From contig CAJXJU010000001.1 in NCBI GenBank assembly GCA_913055195.1, forward strand, positions 1 to 15,979: a stretch of 15,979 bases of DNA, read 5' to 3'. Below the pieces are notes generated by a model. The model was given only the letters and a program-made list of their open reading frames with translations, was not told the DNA's origin and ran no database searches. This document shows positions 1 through 7,262 of this stretch, in pieces. Both the position numbers and the translations under genes were made by a program. The first letter of the stretch is position 1. Every line of letters begins with the position of its first letter. The DNA is from an uncultured Desulfohalobiaceae bacterium. Its GTDB lineage: Bacteria; Desulfobacterota; Desulfovibrionia; Desulfovibrionales; Desulfonatronovibrionaceae.

Positions 1-15
1 ATCTTCTGCGATGGC

Positions 16-61
16 AAAAAAAAGCATTCGTCCAATAATCGGTAAAGTCCGGGACGAATGC
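16..61 (-). terminator. Intrinsic (rho-independent) terminator after the glcD end of the gene string
   Basis: Read on the minus strand, a perfect 10-bp stem (GCATTCGTCC at 61-52 pairing with GGACGAATGC at 33-24) encloses an 18-nt loop and is followed at once by eight T residues (23-16). Stem plus T-run is the classic intrinsic terminator and the direction matches all genes in the window. It lies about 220 bp beyond the glcD stop, so it may end the long transcript, or a short RNA made from the gap in between. Confidence 0.75.
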
Positions 62-280
62 AGCCTGATGCAGCAAATGGATGTCTGGCTATTAATGTGC
101 CGAAAAGCACGTAAAATAATTAGCCCAAAGTGATGAAAAAAGACTAGCGAGAAAGGGATGCTCATAAAACACCACCAGGATAGCGCCTGGGAGGGTGCGG
201 GGAAAACTCCGTCTTCCCACTTGACATACTTATCATGGATGTCCCCGCACGGAAAAATTTACTTTTTGCAGGCGACTCTT
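62..280 (-). other. Gap between glcD and terminator with several possible hairpins; no convincing gene
   Basis: No credible coding sequence is seen here. On the minus strand there is a 9-bp pairing between 250-242 and 203-195 (GTGCGGGG with CCCCGCAC plus one A-T pair). Shorter hairpins lie at 243-223 (GACAT/ATGTC) and 218-200 (GGGAA/TTCCC). The two short hairpins use bases of the longer stem, so the folds are partly exclusive. Further small hairpins lie at 190-175 (CCAGG/CCTGG) and 110-97 (GTGC/GCAC). Together with the terminator this could be a structured 3' UTR, a small RNA or the leader of a gene beyond the left edge. No known riboswitch or RNA family was recognised. A frame starting at 165 stays open to the window edge but runs through the terminator and looks non-coding. 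Confidence 0.3.
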
Positions 281-1651
281 TCAATATCCCTTACCTGGAT
301 TCATAATGTTGTAAGGATCAAATACTCTTTTAATCTGACGCATGGCAAACCAGTCATCTCGCTTCAATTGCCAGCCAATAAAGGGACGCTTTGTCAAACC
401 AATGCCATGTTCACCAGATAAGGTGCCGCCAAGGCCCAACACAATCTTTAAAATCTCTTTTTTTGCCTGGTTCGCGTTTTTGCATTCCTTTTCATCATTT
501 GCATCAAACATAATATTGGTGTGAATATTGCCATCTCCAATGTGCCCAAAAGTAAGAATGGGCAGGTCATATTTTTGCCCGACCTCTTTTATGCTTTCAA
601 TTGCAGCCTTAACTTTGCCTCTGGGCACAGTAATGTCTTCACTCATTTTATTGGGTTTTAGCTTAAATGAAGCAGGACTTACAAGGCGGCGAAGTTCCCA
701 TAACCTTTCTTCATCTTTGCCCATACCTTTTTGCTGCACATTGGCCTTAGCACATATTTTCTCAAGTTCAGCCAGGTTCTCTTTGACTCCCTGCTCATGG
801 CCATCGAGTTTAATCAAAAGAATGGCATTTGTACCCTCTGGCCAGGGCACAGGCGCAATAGCTTCAATACACTTTAAAACCAGATCAGGCATAATTTCAA
901 GAGCTGTTGGCAGGATGCCAGCCTGAAAAATCTGCTGCACAGTATCCAGGGCATGGTCCAATTCTGAAAAGCCAACCAGAAAAGAAGCTGTTACAGGCGG
1001 AAGTGGCAAAACTTTTAAATAAATCCTGGTAAATACCCCCAGGGTACCTTCTGAGCCAACAAAAAGTCTGGTCAAATCCAGACCAACCACATTTTTGTGA
1101 CAACGACTTCCCAAGTTCAGCACACGGCCTCCAGGCAAAACCACTTTCAGACCCAGAACATAATCTCCAGTCACTCCATATTTTAGAGCGCGCATCCCAC
1201 CGGCATTGGTGGCAACATTGCCACCAATAGTTGATATACGCACACTTGCAGGGTCTGGAGGATAAAACAATCCTTTTGCGCAAAGCGTTTTTTGCAACTC
1301 ATAAGTAACTACCCCGGGCTCGACCACAACCACAAAATCATGCTCATCCACATCCACAATCCGGTTAAGTTTAAGCATGGATAGAACTATTCCGCCGCCC
1401 TTTGGCACACAGGCCCCAACCATATTAGTGCCTCTGGCCCGCGTAAACACAGGAATCTTTTCTTTTTGCGCAAAATCAAGAAAATCCCGCACCTGCTCCG
1501 GTCTTTGTGGGCGAACAACTGCCCAGGGCATATCCAGAATCCTGCTGGAGTCAGTACCAAAAATTAACTTGTGTTCTGGAGTCAAAAGCAGGTCTTCAGA
1601 AGGGAAAATCAATTTAAGGGCCTTTATCCAGGAACGTCTCAATTTTATCAC
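281..1651 (-). CDS. glcD: FAD-binding oxidase, glycolate oxidase GlcD / D-lactate dehydrogenase family
   Basis: The 456-aa protein is a full-length FAD-linked 2-hydroxyacid oxidase, which oxidises glycolate, D-lactate or a related acid to the 2-oxo acid. The FAD-binding (PCMH-type) half covers about residues 40-215, with the pyrophosphate loop around 70-90, the STIGGNVATNAGG segment at 140-152, YGVTGDYVLG at 158-167 and VGSEGTLGV at 198-206. The C-terminal oxidase cap has the GHIGDGNIH motif at 369-377 and SGEHGIG at 412-418, giving the conserved metal or substrate histidines, and ends with FDPYNIMNPGK. It starts at GTG 1651, three bases after the smpB stop; an AAAGGG Shine-Dalgarno overlaps the smpB end, suggesting translational coupling. 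No GlcE or GlcF (Fe-S) partner is adjacent, so the electron acceptor is unknown. Glycolate and D-lactate cannot be told apart from sequence. Confidence 0.9.
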   Translation of the reverse strand: MIKLRRSWIKALKLIFPSEDLLLTPEHKLIFGTDSSRILDMPWAVVRPQRPEQVRDFLDFAQKEKIPVFTRARGTNMVGACVPKGGGIVLSMLKLNRIVDVDEHDFVVVVEPGVVTYELQKTLCAKGLFYPPDPASVRISTIGGNVATNAGGMRALKYGVTGDYVLGLKVVLPGGRVLNLGSRCHKNVVGLDLTRLFVGSEGTLGVFTRIYLKVLPLPPVTASFLVGFSELDHALDTVQQIFQAGILPTALEIMPDLVLKCIEAIAPVPWPEGTNAILLIKLDGHEQGVKENLAELEKICAKANVQQKGMGKDEERLWELRRLVSPASFKLKPNKMSEDITVPRGKVKAAIESIKEVGQKYDLPILTFGHIGDGNIHTNIMFDANDEKECKNANQAKKEILKIVLGLGGTLSGEHGIGLTKRPFIGWQLKRDDWFAMRQIKRVFDPYNIMNPGKGY

Positions 1652-1654
1652 TTT

Positions 1655-2122
1655 TTACCCTTTATACCTGGCCATCTCGCGGGCCATATCCCTGGCAACA
1701 GCTCTTCTCTTTAGCTCCTCTCTCTGATCATGGAGTTTGCGCCCCCTGGCCAGAGCCAGTTCCACCTTAACTTTACCTTGCTTAAAGTACATTTTTACAG
1801 GAATCAGGGTCAGTCCCTTTTGTTCTACTTTACCCATCAAACTTTTGATTTCTCTTTTATGCAAAAGGAGCTTACGCTCTCTTTCTGGATCGTGCTGAGC
1901 ATATCCGGCATTTTCATAAGGTGCGATATGCACGCCCACCAGATAGGCTTCTCCACTGTCAAAGCGAACATAACCATCTTTAAAACTAAGCCTGCCAGCA
2001 CGCAATGATTTCACTTCAGAACCAGTAAGGACTATTCCTGCTTCAATAAAATCCAGAAGCTCGTATTCTCGTCTGGCCTTTTTATTCTGGCCAATAATCT
2101 TTATCCCGCCTTTTTTATTCAT
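1655..2122 (-). CDS. smpB: SsrA (tmRNA)-binding protein SmpB
   Basis: SmpB binds tmRNA and brings it to stalled ribosomes for trans-translation. At 155 aa it has the normal family length. It shows the expected core: NKKARREY near residue 13, [25 protein letters not shown] with the following [39 protein letters not shown], and a basic C-terminal tail ([18 protein letters not shown]) that normally enters the ribosomal A-site region. It starts at ATG 2122 with an AAGGA ribosome-binding site six bases upstream, just downstream of a G-rich repeat. It is sandwiched between ptsI and glcD with short gaps, so it is probably co-transcribed with them. No tmRNA gene was found in the window. Confidence 0.96.
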   Translation of the reverse strand: MNKKGGIKIIGQNKKARREYELLDFIEAGIVLTGSEVKSLRAGRLSFKDGYVRFDSGEAYLVGVHIAPYENAGYAQHDPERERKLLLHKREIKSLMGKVEQKGLTLIPVKMYFKQGKVKVELALARGRKLHDQREELKRRAVARDMAREMARYKG

Positions 2123-2130
2123 ATAATTTC

Positions 2131-2166
2131 CTTAACCCTTACCACTTACCCCTTACCCCTTACCCC
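2131..2166 (-). repeat. G-rich heptamer repeat between ptsI and smpB, possible G-quadruplex
   Basis: On the minus strand the gap consists of three GGGGTAA units, then TAAGTGGTAA and GGG. Four G-runs of three or more occur at 2166-2163, 2159-2156, 2152-2149 and 2138-2136, with loops of 3, 3 and 10 bases. The first G is also the last base of the ptsI TAG stop, and the array ends just before the smpB ribosome-binding site at 2133-2129. The pattern meets the usual G-quadruplex rule; folding and function are inference. Confidence 0.7.
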
Positions 2167-3935
2167 TATTCATCTATAAGTGATGTATAAAACATAAGTT
2201 CTTCTGGAAAACGATTAAATATCATCTCCCGAACCAATTTATTACTATAATCAACTGTATCACTTTCTATCACTTGCTTTAATAACTGCTTACACTCCTC
2301 CATTGTTGCCTGGCGGATTATGCGCTTAATGCCAGGGATAGCCTGAGGATTAAGACTTAAGGAATCCACCTGCATACCCATTAATATAGGTACACAAAAG
2401 GGATCTGCAGCAACTTCACCACACAGGCTGACCTCTATTCCTGCCTCATGAGCTGCGTCCACCACATGTTTGATACTCCGTAAAATGGCAGGGTGCAAAG
2501 GCTGATAAAGATAAGAAACATGTTTATTGGTCCGGTCTATTCCCAGAGAGTACTGAATTAAGTCATTGGTCCCAATACTGAAAAAATCAACTTCCCTGGC
2601 CAATATGTCTGCAATTAGCACAGAGCCAGGGACTTCAATCATTATTCCGATAGGCATATGCTCATTAAAGGGAATTTTTTCTCTCCTTAATTCCTCCTGT
2701 ACCTGGGAGTAAAATTCCTTTACTTCCTGCAACTCCTGCAGGCCTGAAATCAGAGGAAACATGATGGAAATATTCCCCAGCACACTGGCGCGCAAGATAG
2801 CCCTTAGTTGTGCTCGAAACAATTCTTTATGTTTTAAACAGAAACGAATTGCCCTGAGCCCCAACGCGGGATTGGATTCTTCCAGCGAGCCAAAATGATT
2901 GGAAATTTTATCTGCTCCCATATCCAGGGTACGGATAACCACCTTACGCGGATACATAATCTCAGCCAGTTCATGGTACTCCTCAAATAGTTCCTCTTCC
3001 GAGGGCAGGCTGTCCCTGTTTAGATAACTGTATTCCGTTCGATAAAGCCCTATACCTTCACCACCGTGATCAATAACAGCGGCCACTTCTTCAAAAAGTT
3101 CAATGTTGGCCAGAATCTGAACCTGGTACCCATCAATAGTTTCAGCGGGCAGGTGGCATGTTTTATTAATTAAAGATTGATAGGCTTCAAACTGGTATTT
3201 GAGGTCCGCAAATTCAGCCAGTTCTTCTTCAGTGGGCCCGACTATAATCCGACCATGAAAGCCATCAAGAATAATAAGCTGCCCATCTTCAATGTCCTCT
3301 TCCAGGTTTTCCACTCCCACCACAGCCGGAATTTGCAATGATCTGGCCATGATTCCAGCATGGGATGTTTTTCCGCCCATGGCCGTGGCAAAGGCCATGA
3401 TCTTGTCCACCTGCAAGGCGATTGTATCAGCCGGGGAAAGGTCATGGGCAAGGAGGATAACCCGCTGAGATATGGCCCCAACGCCTTTGGTTTTACCACG
3501 CAAGACATCCTGAACCCGGTCAGCCACCAGACGAACATCCTGTATTCGCTGACGAATATATTCGTCATCAATACGGCTAAACGCCCTGCCTATATCTGCC
3601 ACACTCTTTTCAAGCGCCCACTCGGCATTGATCATCTTTTCCTGAATATATTTTAAAGCACCCTGTTTAAACTTCTCATCCTTTAAAATCATCAAATGTG
3701 ACTCAATAATAGCCGCATGTTCTTTAAGTTCACCTGGAATCTTCTGGCGAATCTCATCCAGTTCCTGCAAGGCTGCATCAAAAGCACTGAGTAGTCGCTC
3801 TTTTTCGTTTGCCACGTTGCCCGGAGTAATACTCATCCTGGGCAATGACGCCTTAGAACCTCTATTCAAAAAAAAAGCCTTGCCAATAGCAATCCCTACG
3901 GAAACAGCTATGCCGGACAATACCTTTCTGGCCAT
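2166..3935 (-). CDS. ptsI: PTS Enzyme I (phosphoenolpyruvate-protein phosphotransferase)
   Basis: Enzyme I takes phosphate from phosphoenolpyruvate and passes it to HPr in the cytoplasm. The 589-aa protein is full length. The N-terminal HPr-binding and phosphohistidine part carries GGKTSHAGIMARS (187-199) with the phospho-accepting His192. The C-terminal PEP-binding barrel has Arg299 (GLYRTEY), Arg335 (IRTLDMGADK), Glu434 (IMIEVPGS), Asn457-Asp458 (SIGTNDLIQY), Arg468 and Cys505 (SLCGEVA), each matching an E. coli catalytic or ligand residue with a constant offset of three. One variation is GADK followed by ISNHF where many relatives have GGDK and a proline-containing stretch. ATG 3935 directly abuts the ptsH stop codon, with a GGAGAAG ribosome-binding site inside the ptsH end, so the two are tightly coupled. 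Confidence 0.97.
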   Translation of the reverse strand: MARKVLSGIAVSVGIAIGKAFFLNRGSKASLPRMSITPGNVANEKERLLSAFDAALQELDEIRQKIPGELKEHAAIIESHLMILKDEKFKQGALKYIQEKMINAEWALEKSVADIGRAFSRIDDEYIRQRIQDVRLVADRVQDVLRGKTKGVGAISQRVILLAHDLSPADTIALQVDKIMAFATAMGGKTSHAGIMARSLQIPAVVGVENLEEDIEDGQLIILDGFHGRIIVGPTEEELAEFADLKYQFEAYQSLINKTCHLPAETIDGYQVQILANIELFEEVAAVIDHGGEGIGLYRTEYSYLNRDSLPSEEELFEEYHELAEIMYPRKVVIRTLDMGADKISNHFGSLEESNPALGLRAIRFCLKHKELFRAQLRAILRASVLGNISIMFPLISGLQELQEVKEFYSQVQEELRREKIPFNEHMPIGIMIEVPGSVLIADILAREVDFFSIGTNDLIQYSLGIDRTNKHVSYLYQPLHPAILRSIKHVVDAAHEAGIEVSLCGEVAADPFCVPILMGMQVDSLSLNPQAIPGIKRIIRQATMEECKQLLKQVIESDTVDYSNKLVREMIFNRFPEELMFYTSLIDE

Positions 3936-4220
3936 TTATTTTTCTTCTCCAAATCTCTGGGCAAAAAGTTGACTTAAATAAGCAATAGCTTCACTGGCAT
4001 CCTCACCTTTAGCACACAGGGTAAGCGTGCTGCCTCCGGGTGCTGCCAGAGTCAGAATGTCTAAAATACTCTTGGCATCCACTTCTCTTTGACCATATTT
4101 GAGTTTAATAGAGGCTGAAAACTTCTGGGCCTCTTGCGCCAATTTAGCAGCAGGCCTTGCATGTAAACCCAGTTCATTCAACAGTTTCACTTGTGAAGAA
4201 AAATAGTTCTTATTCGTCAT
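3936..4220 (-). CDS. ptsH: Phosphocarrier protein HPr
   Basis: HPr relays phosphate from Enzyme I. Read from ATG 4220 it is 94 aa, close to the usual 85-90. The active site LGLHARPAAKL has the phospho-accepting His20 (His15 in standard numbering). The second regulatory site is intact: VDAKSILDILTL places Ser51 where HPr kinase phosphorylates Ser46, and GG at the next turn is normal. An upstream in-frame start at 4265 would overlap the IID gene and add a non-family stretch. ATG 4220 has a GAGG ribosome-binding site five bases away and starts seven bases after the IID stop. The gene abuts ptsI. Retention of both sites suggests regulation by HPr kinase, whose gene is not in this window. Confidence 0.95.
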   Translation of the reverse strand: MTNKNYFSSQVKLLNELGLHARPAAKLAQEAQKFSASIKLKYGQREVDAKSILDILTLAAPGGSTLTLCAKGEDASEAIAYLSQLFAQRFGEEK

Positions 4221-4227
4221 GTTAACC

Positions 4228-4998
4228 TCAATAAAGTCGATGTAGAAGACCTTGACAAAACTCAACTATCCTGGACCAAAACACTACGCCAATGAACATT
4301 AGCCAGACCAGAACTTCCCGGCTACACAAAAATTTACTGAAAATTAAGGCCAAAATTCCAATAGACAAGACTAACGAACAAAACTGAAGCCAACTAATTG
4401 GCTCAGGCCAGATTAAATACCAGATTACAAGCAGTAAAAACGCGTTAACAGTTTTAAACACACTTCCCAGATTGATTAAATCCCAATTTTTTAGCCGATT
4501 CAAAAAAGCCAGTCCCTCAGAAAACCCTTTATAGAAAGTATATACTTTAAAAAGCTGCAAACCGATAAACCATAAAACCATCCAGAACACAGCCAATCTG
4601 TTAAGGCCACAAAATAACAATAAAATTGTGGACAAAGACCAGGTAATCAAAAGGCTGCCTCCAAAAAAAGAATCTCCTATGGCTGAAAGCGTATAAACCA
4701 TAGTTGATTTGAGCTTGGGAAGCATATTTGCTGGAACAAGTCCCTGGGCAATCTTCTGCTCCAGAAACAAAAAAATACCCACCAGTAAGGGCGCCCAGAA
4801 GGGATGTGAATTATATAATTTTAAATATCTTTTCCTGGCCTTGATAAGTTTTTTTTCGTCAGAATAAAGTACTCGCAGTCCAGGATCTAAAGCATATATG
4901 AGTCCAATATTTTGCAGCCCCCTTGTATTAAAGGCACTACCAATCAGATAGGTCCGCCAGAAACATCGACTCAAAATCTTCAAATCCAGTTCCTGCAT
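4228..4998 (-). CDS. Orphan PTS mannose-family IID-like membrane protein
   Basis: The 256-aa protein matches the N-terminal part of mannose/fructose/sorbose-family IID, which normally pairs with IIC to form the sugar channel. Family landmarks are RGLQNIGLIYALDPGLRVLY (26-45), the NSHPFWAPLLVG segment (63-74), FLEQKIAQG and AIGDSFFGGSL (106-116, usually GIGDPLFWG). After about residue 115 it becomes strongly hydrophobic, with probable membrane segments near 118-150, 183-198, 204-223 and 229-242, and looks unlike the usual IID C-terminal half. No IIA, IIB or IIC lies next to it: rsmI is immediately upstream and ptsH downstream. ATG 4998 is two bases after the rsmI stop and lacks a clear ribosome-binding site, so coupled translation is likely. 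A transport role is doubtful; a sensory or scaffolding role with HPr is possible but unproven. Confidence 0.8.
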   Translation of the reverse strand: MQELDLKILSRCFWRTYLIGSAFNTRGLQNIGLIYALDPGLRVLYSDEKKLIKARKRYLKLYNSHPFWAPLLVGIFLFLEQKIAQGLVPANMLPKLKSTMVYTLSAIGDSFFGGSLLITWSLSTILLLFCGLNRLAVFWMVLWFIGLQLFKVYTFYKGFSEGLAFLNRLKNWDLINLGSVFKTVNAFLLLVIWYLIWPEPISWLQFCSLVLSIGILALIFSKFLCSREVLVWLMFIGVVFWSRIVEFCQGLLHRLY

Positions 4999-5000
4999 TT

Positions 5001-5921
5001 TTAGCTCATGAGATTGGGTTTGTTTTTAGGTATATTCTCCAAACTTCCCATCTTCTTATCTTCCTGACTTCCTCTTTTTGAGCCTGTACTCTGGACTAAC
5101 TTATAAATCTCTTTTCCTGACCAACCCCTGACCATTCCTGCAATTTTGCGGACAATCTCTCTGCTTCTCAGGCCATTTTGCCTGTTCTGTTCGATCAAAT
5201 CCAGCACATCTTCAAGACTAGTTTGAGTTTTTTCTGTAGCCGGAGCAATAACAGCGGTTATCTCGCCCTTTAATTTCTCCTCATCCAGCTCAATTTTATC
5301 CAGATTACCAAAGATAAATTGCTCAAATTTTTTGGTCAGCTCTCTAGCCAGACAAAATGGTCGCGGCCCTAACACTTCATACGCCACGTGCAAGGACGAA
5401 ATTATCCTGTTTTTGCGCTCAAAAAAAACTATGGTAGTGGGAGTATGCTCCCAGATTTGAAAAATTTTTTTTATTTCGCCTCTTTTTCTGGGCAGAAATC
5501 CTAAAAAAGTAAAAGGATAAGGGGGCAGCCCACAAGCCATCAGGGCTGCTATTGGAGCACAGGGGCCGGGAACAGGACTAACCCTGAAACCATGCTCATG
5601 ACAGGCCCTGACCAGTTTGTAACCTGGATCAGAGATGAGAGGAGTACCGGCATCAGAAATCAAGGCAACATCCAGGCCCCGGGATAATTTATCTAAGACC
5701 AGACTGATTCTATCCTGCTCATTGTGCTCATGAAGACTTACTATTTTTTTGCCCGAGATATCCACTCGTTGGAAAAGAGACCTTGCTCGACGTGTATCCT
5801 CAGCCAGAATCAAAACACTTTTGACAATGGTCTCAGCGGCCCGAGGAGAAAAATCACCAGGGTTGCCAAGAGGAGTGGCTACTACCCACAGCGTAGGTGA
5901 ACTCAAAAGCGTTTTGCACAT
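5001..5921 (-). CDS. rsmI: 16S rRNA (cytidine1402-2'-O)-methyltransferase RsmI
   Basis: RsmI methylates the ribose of C1402 in the 16S rRNA decoding centre using SAM. It belongs to the tetrapyrrole methylase fold. Seen here are the N-terminal [66 protein letters not shown] and FLGFLPRK segments, ARELTKKFEQ, and a C-terminal helical domain with GWSGKEIYKLVQ. ATG 5921 is chosen (306 aa); TTG 5927 is a two-residue longer alternative. Either start lies inside the end of yraN, giving a 68-nt out-of-frame overlap. The last 25 or so residues (after LVQSTGSK) are a polar tail encoded by purine-rich repeat-like DNA and are not part of the usual family core. IID follows two bases after the stop. Confidence 0.94.
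   Translation of the reverse strand: MCKTLLSSPTLWVVATPLGNPGDFSPRAAETIVKSVLILAEDTRRARSLFQRVDISGKKIVSLHEHNEQDRISLVLDKLSRGLDVALISDAGTPLISDPGYKLVRACHEHGFRVSPVPGPCAPIAALMACGLPPYPFTFLGFLPRKRGEIKKIFQIWEHTPTTIVFFERKNRIISSLHVAYEVLGPRPFCLARELTKKFEQFIFGNLDKIELDEEKLKGEITAVIAPATEKTQTSLEDVLDLIEQNRQNGLRSREIVRKIAGMVRGWSGKEIYKLVQSTGSKRGSQEDKKMGSLENIPKNKPNLMS
5042..5074 (-). repeat. Purine-rich degenerate repeat forming the rsmI 3' end
   Basis: On the minus strand this is an almost pure purine stretch of loosely repeated GGAAGTCAGGAAGATAAG-like units, unlike the flanking coding DNA. It encodes the polar extension at the RsmI C terminus and precedes the stop codon. Such AGGAAG-type degenerate tracts often sit between genes in bacteria with many intergenic repeats; here one appears to have been absorbed into a reading frame. 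Confidence 0.45.
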
Positions 5922-6258
5922 GCTCAATATCCGCGCTATTATTGTCCAATATCACACATATCAAATCAAAACGGCACATCTGGTCCCATAAACCATTTTT
6001 GCTCAGATACAAGGTGGCCGTCTTCAATAGTCTTTTGCGTTTATGGTAGGTCAAGGCCTCAGAGGGTAGAACACTGGTTGACGCGGACCTTGTTTTTACT
6101 TCAACAAAGACTATTGTCTCCTTGTGCCGGCACACCAGGTCGAGCTCTCCAAAATTGCATCTCCAGTTTCTGTCCAGAATTTTATAGCCTTTTTTGCGCA
6201 AATAAGCTGCTGCCAGCTCTTCTCCACTCCGGCCAACTCTTAAATGTCTGGCAAGCAC
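5854..6258 (-). CDS. yraN: YraN family (UPF0102) predicted endonuclease-like protein
   Basis: The 134-aa protein belongs to the YraN/UPF0102 family, a small restriction-endonuclease-like fold of unsettled function that is often encoded beside rnhB and rsmI. The family signature is clear: [20 protein letters not shown] near the N terminus, then [10 protein letters not shown] and IVFVEVKTR, which together supply the acidic and lysine residues of a PD-(D/E)XK-type site, and [15 protein letters not shown]. The start is GTG 6258, 19 nt inside the rnhB 3' end, preceded by a GAGAAGG ribosome-binding site. The usual family C terminus would fall at about IEHVQNAF. The last 16 or so residues are read from DNA that also encodes the RsmI N terminus, so they are probably a read-on extension. 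Confidence 0.88.
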   Translation of the reverse strand: MLARHLRVGRSGEELAAAYLRKKGYKILDRNWRCNFGELDLVCRHKETIVFVEVKTRSASTSVLPSEALTYHKRKRLLKTATLYLSKNGLWDQMCRFDLICVILDNNSADIEHVQNAFEFTYAVGSSHSSWQPW

Positions 6259-6860
6259 AACCTTCTCTCTTCTCGCTGCCTTAGCACACCTTTAAAAGTT
6301 TTTCTATGCACAGGGCATGGTCCTAAACGCTTGATAGCCAGAAGATGCTCTCTGGTCCCATAACCCTTATGCTTGGCCAACCGATAACCAGGGTATCGCC
6401 GGTCTAAATGAAACATTAGATGATCGCGAAATGTTTTAGCCAGAATTGAGGCCGCAGATATGCATGGTACCTGTGCATCCCCACCTACAACAGCTTTCTG
6501 TGGAATATCTAAGGGTATGGTTTGGTTCCCATCAATGAGGAGGAAACGGGGTGTTTGCTTCAAATTTTTAACGGCCCGGCCCATAGCCTTTAACGTGGCC
6601 TGGAGAATATTAATCCGATCAATCTCTTCAGGCCAGGCAAGACCAATAGCCCAGGCTTTAGCCTGGGCCTTAATCTCGACAGCAATTTTTTCGCGTTTTT
6701 GAGGGCTTAACTTTTTGGAATCGTTAAGCCCGGGGAGAAAAAAATTGTCAGGCAGGATTACAGCGGCAGCAACAACAGGCCCGGCTAAACAGCCACGACC
6801 TGCTTCATCAATGCCGGCTATGTGTTCTGTTGAAATCCTCAAGGGGACCAAAGCATCCAC
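6240..6860 (-). CDS. rnhB: Ribonuclease HII
   Basis: RNase HII cuts the RNA strand of RNA-DNA hybrids and initiates removal of single ribonucleotides from DNA. The 206-aa protein has every RnhB block: [20 protein letters not shown] with catalytic Asp18 and Glu19, [21 protein letters not shown] with Asp110, [21 protein letters not shown] with Asp128, and the C-terminal [19 protein letters not shown] segment followed by the HRKTF motif. It starts at GTG 6860 with a GAGGGG ribosome-binding site, 19 bases after the rplS stop. Its end overlaps yraN by 19 nt, so the rplS-rnhB-yraN-rsmI run looks like one translationally coupled unit. Confidence 0.96.
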   Translation of the reverse strand: MDALVPLRISTEHIAGIDEAGRGCLAGPVVAAAVILPDNFFLPGLNDSKKLSPQKREKIAVEIKAQAKAWAIGLAWPEEIDRINILQATLKAMGRAVKNLKQTPRFLLIDGNQTIPLDIPQKAVVGGDAQVPCISAASILAKTFRDHLMFHLDRRYPGYRLAKHKGYGTREHLLAIKRLGPCPVHRKTFKGVLRQREERRLCLPDI

Positions 6861-6879
6861 ATATCCCCTCTTAACTGGT

Positions 6880-7230
6880 TTAATGCCAGGTTTCTTTGCT
6901 CTTAATGCGAGCAGCTTTACCTTTCAGGCCACGCAGGTAGTAAATTCTGCCCTGACGTACCTTTCCTTCGCTAACCACTTCAATACGCTCAATAAAAGGA
7001 GAATGCATGGGAAAAATTCTCTCCACCCCAATACCATCCGATATTTTTCGTACTACAAATGTTGAATCAGTTGTTCCACGTTTTACCCTGATTACAGTCC
7101 CCTGAAAAACCTGTATTCTCTCCTTTTCCCCCTCGATAATGCGCACATGCACCCTCACAGTATCACCTGCCTTGAACTTTGGCAGGTCCATACGCATTTG
7201 TTCTCTTTCAATCTGTTGCAAAACATTCAT
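6880..7230 (-). CDS. rplS: 50S ribosomal protein L19
   Basis: L19 lies at the interface of the ribosomal subunits. From ATG 7230 the protein is 116 aa, the normal length, and begins [19 protein letters not shown] like other L19 proteins. It continues with [46 protein letters not shown] and [13 protein letters not shown]. An upstream in-frame start at 7266 would overlap the trmD end and add 12 atypical residues; ATG 7230 has an AAGGAG element nine bases upstream. It follows trmD by 32 bases, the order found in most bacteria (rpsP-rimM-trmD-rplS). Confidence 0.97.
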   Translation of the reverse strand: MNVLQQIEREQMRMDLPKFKAGDTVRVHVRIIEGEKERIQVFQGTVIRVKRGTTDSTFVVRKISDGIGVERIFPMHSPFIERIEVVSEGKVRQGRIYYLRGLKGKAARIKSKETWH

Positions 7231-7262
7231 TGTTCCACACTCCTTATATAAGCTAAATTCTT

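Noticed and set aside
41..54. Plus-strand GGTAAAGTCCGGGA resembles the conserved RNase P RNA core
   Set aside because: No other RNase P motifs are near, the sequence is part of the terminator loop, and it is on the strand opposite to the genes.
1..165. Minus-strand frame from ATG 165 open to the left edge
   Set aside because: It reads through the perfect stem and T-run of the terminator, has no recognisable family, and no ribosome-binding site of note.
170..250. Fragments resembling a cobalamin riboswitch on the plus strand (GGTGCGGGGAAAACTCC, then GTCCCCGCACGG)
   Set aside because: Spacing between the pieces is wrong, the remaining conserved elements are missing, and no plus-strand gene follows.
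528..926. Plus-strand open frame (132 codons) opposite glcD
   Set aside because: Shadow of the conserved glcD gene; its translation matches no family I recognise.
4221..4265. Longer HPr starting at 4265
   Set aside because: It would overlap the IID gene and add 15 residues foreign to HPr; the ribosome-binding site favours 4220.
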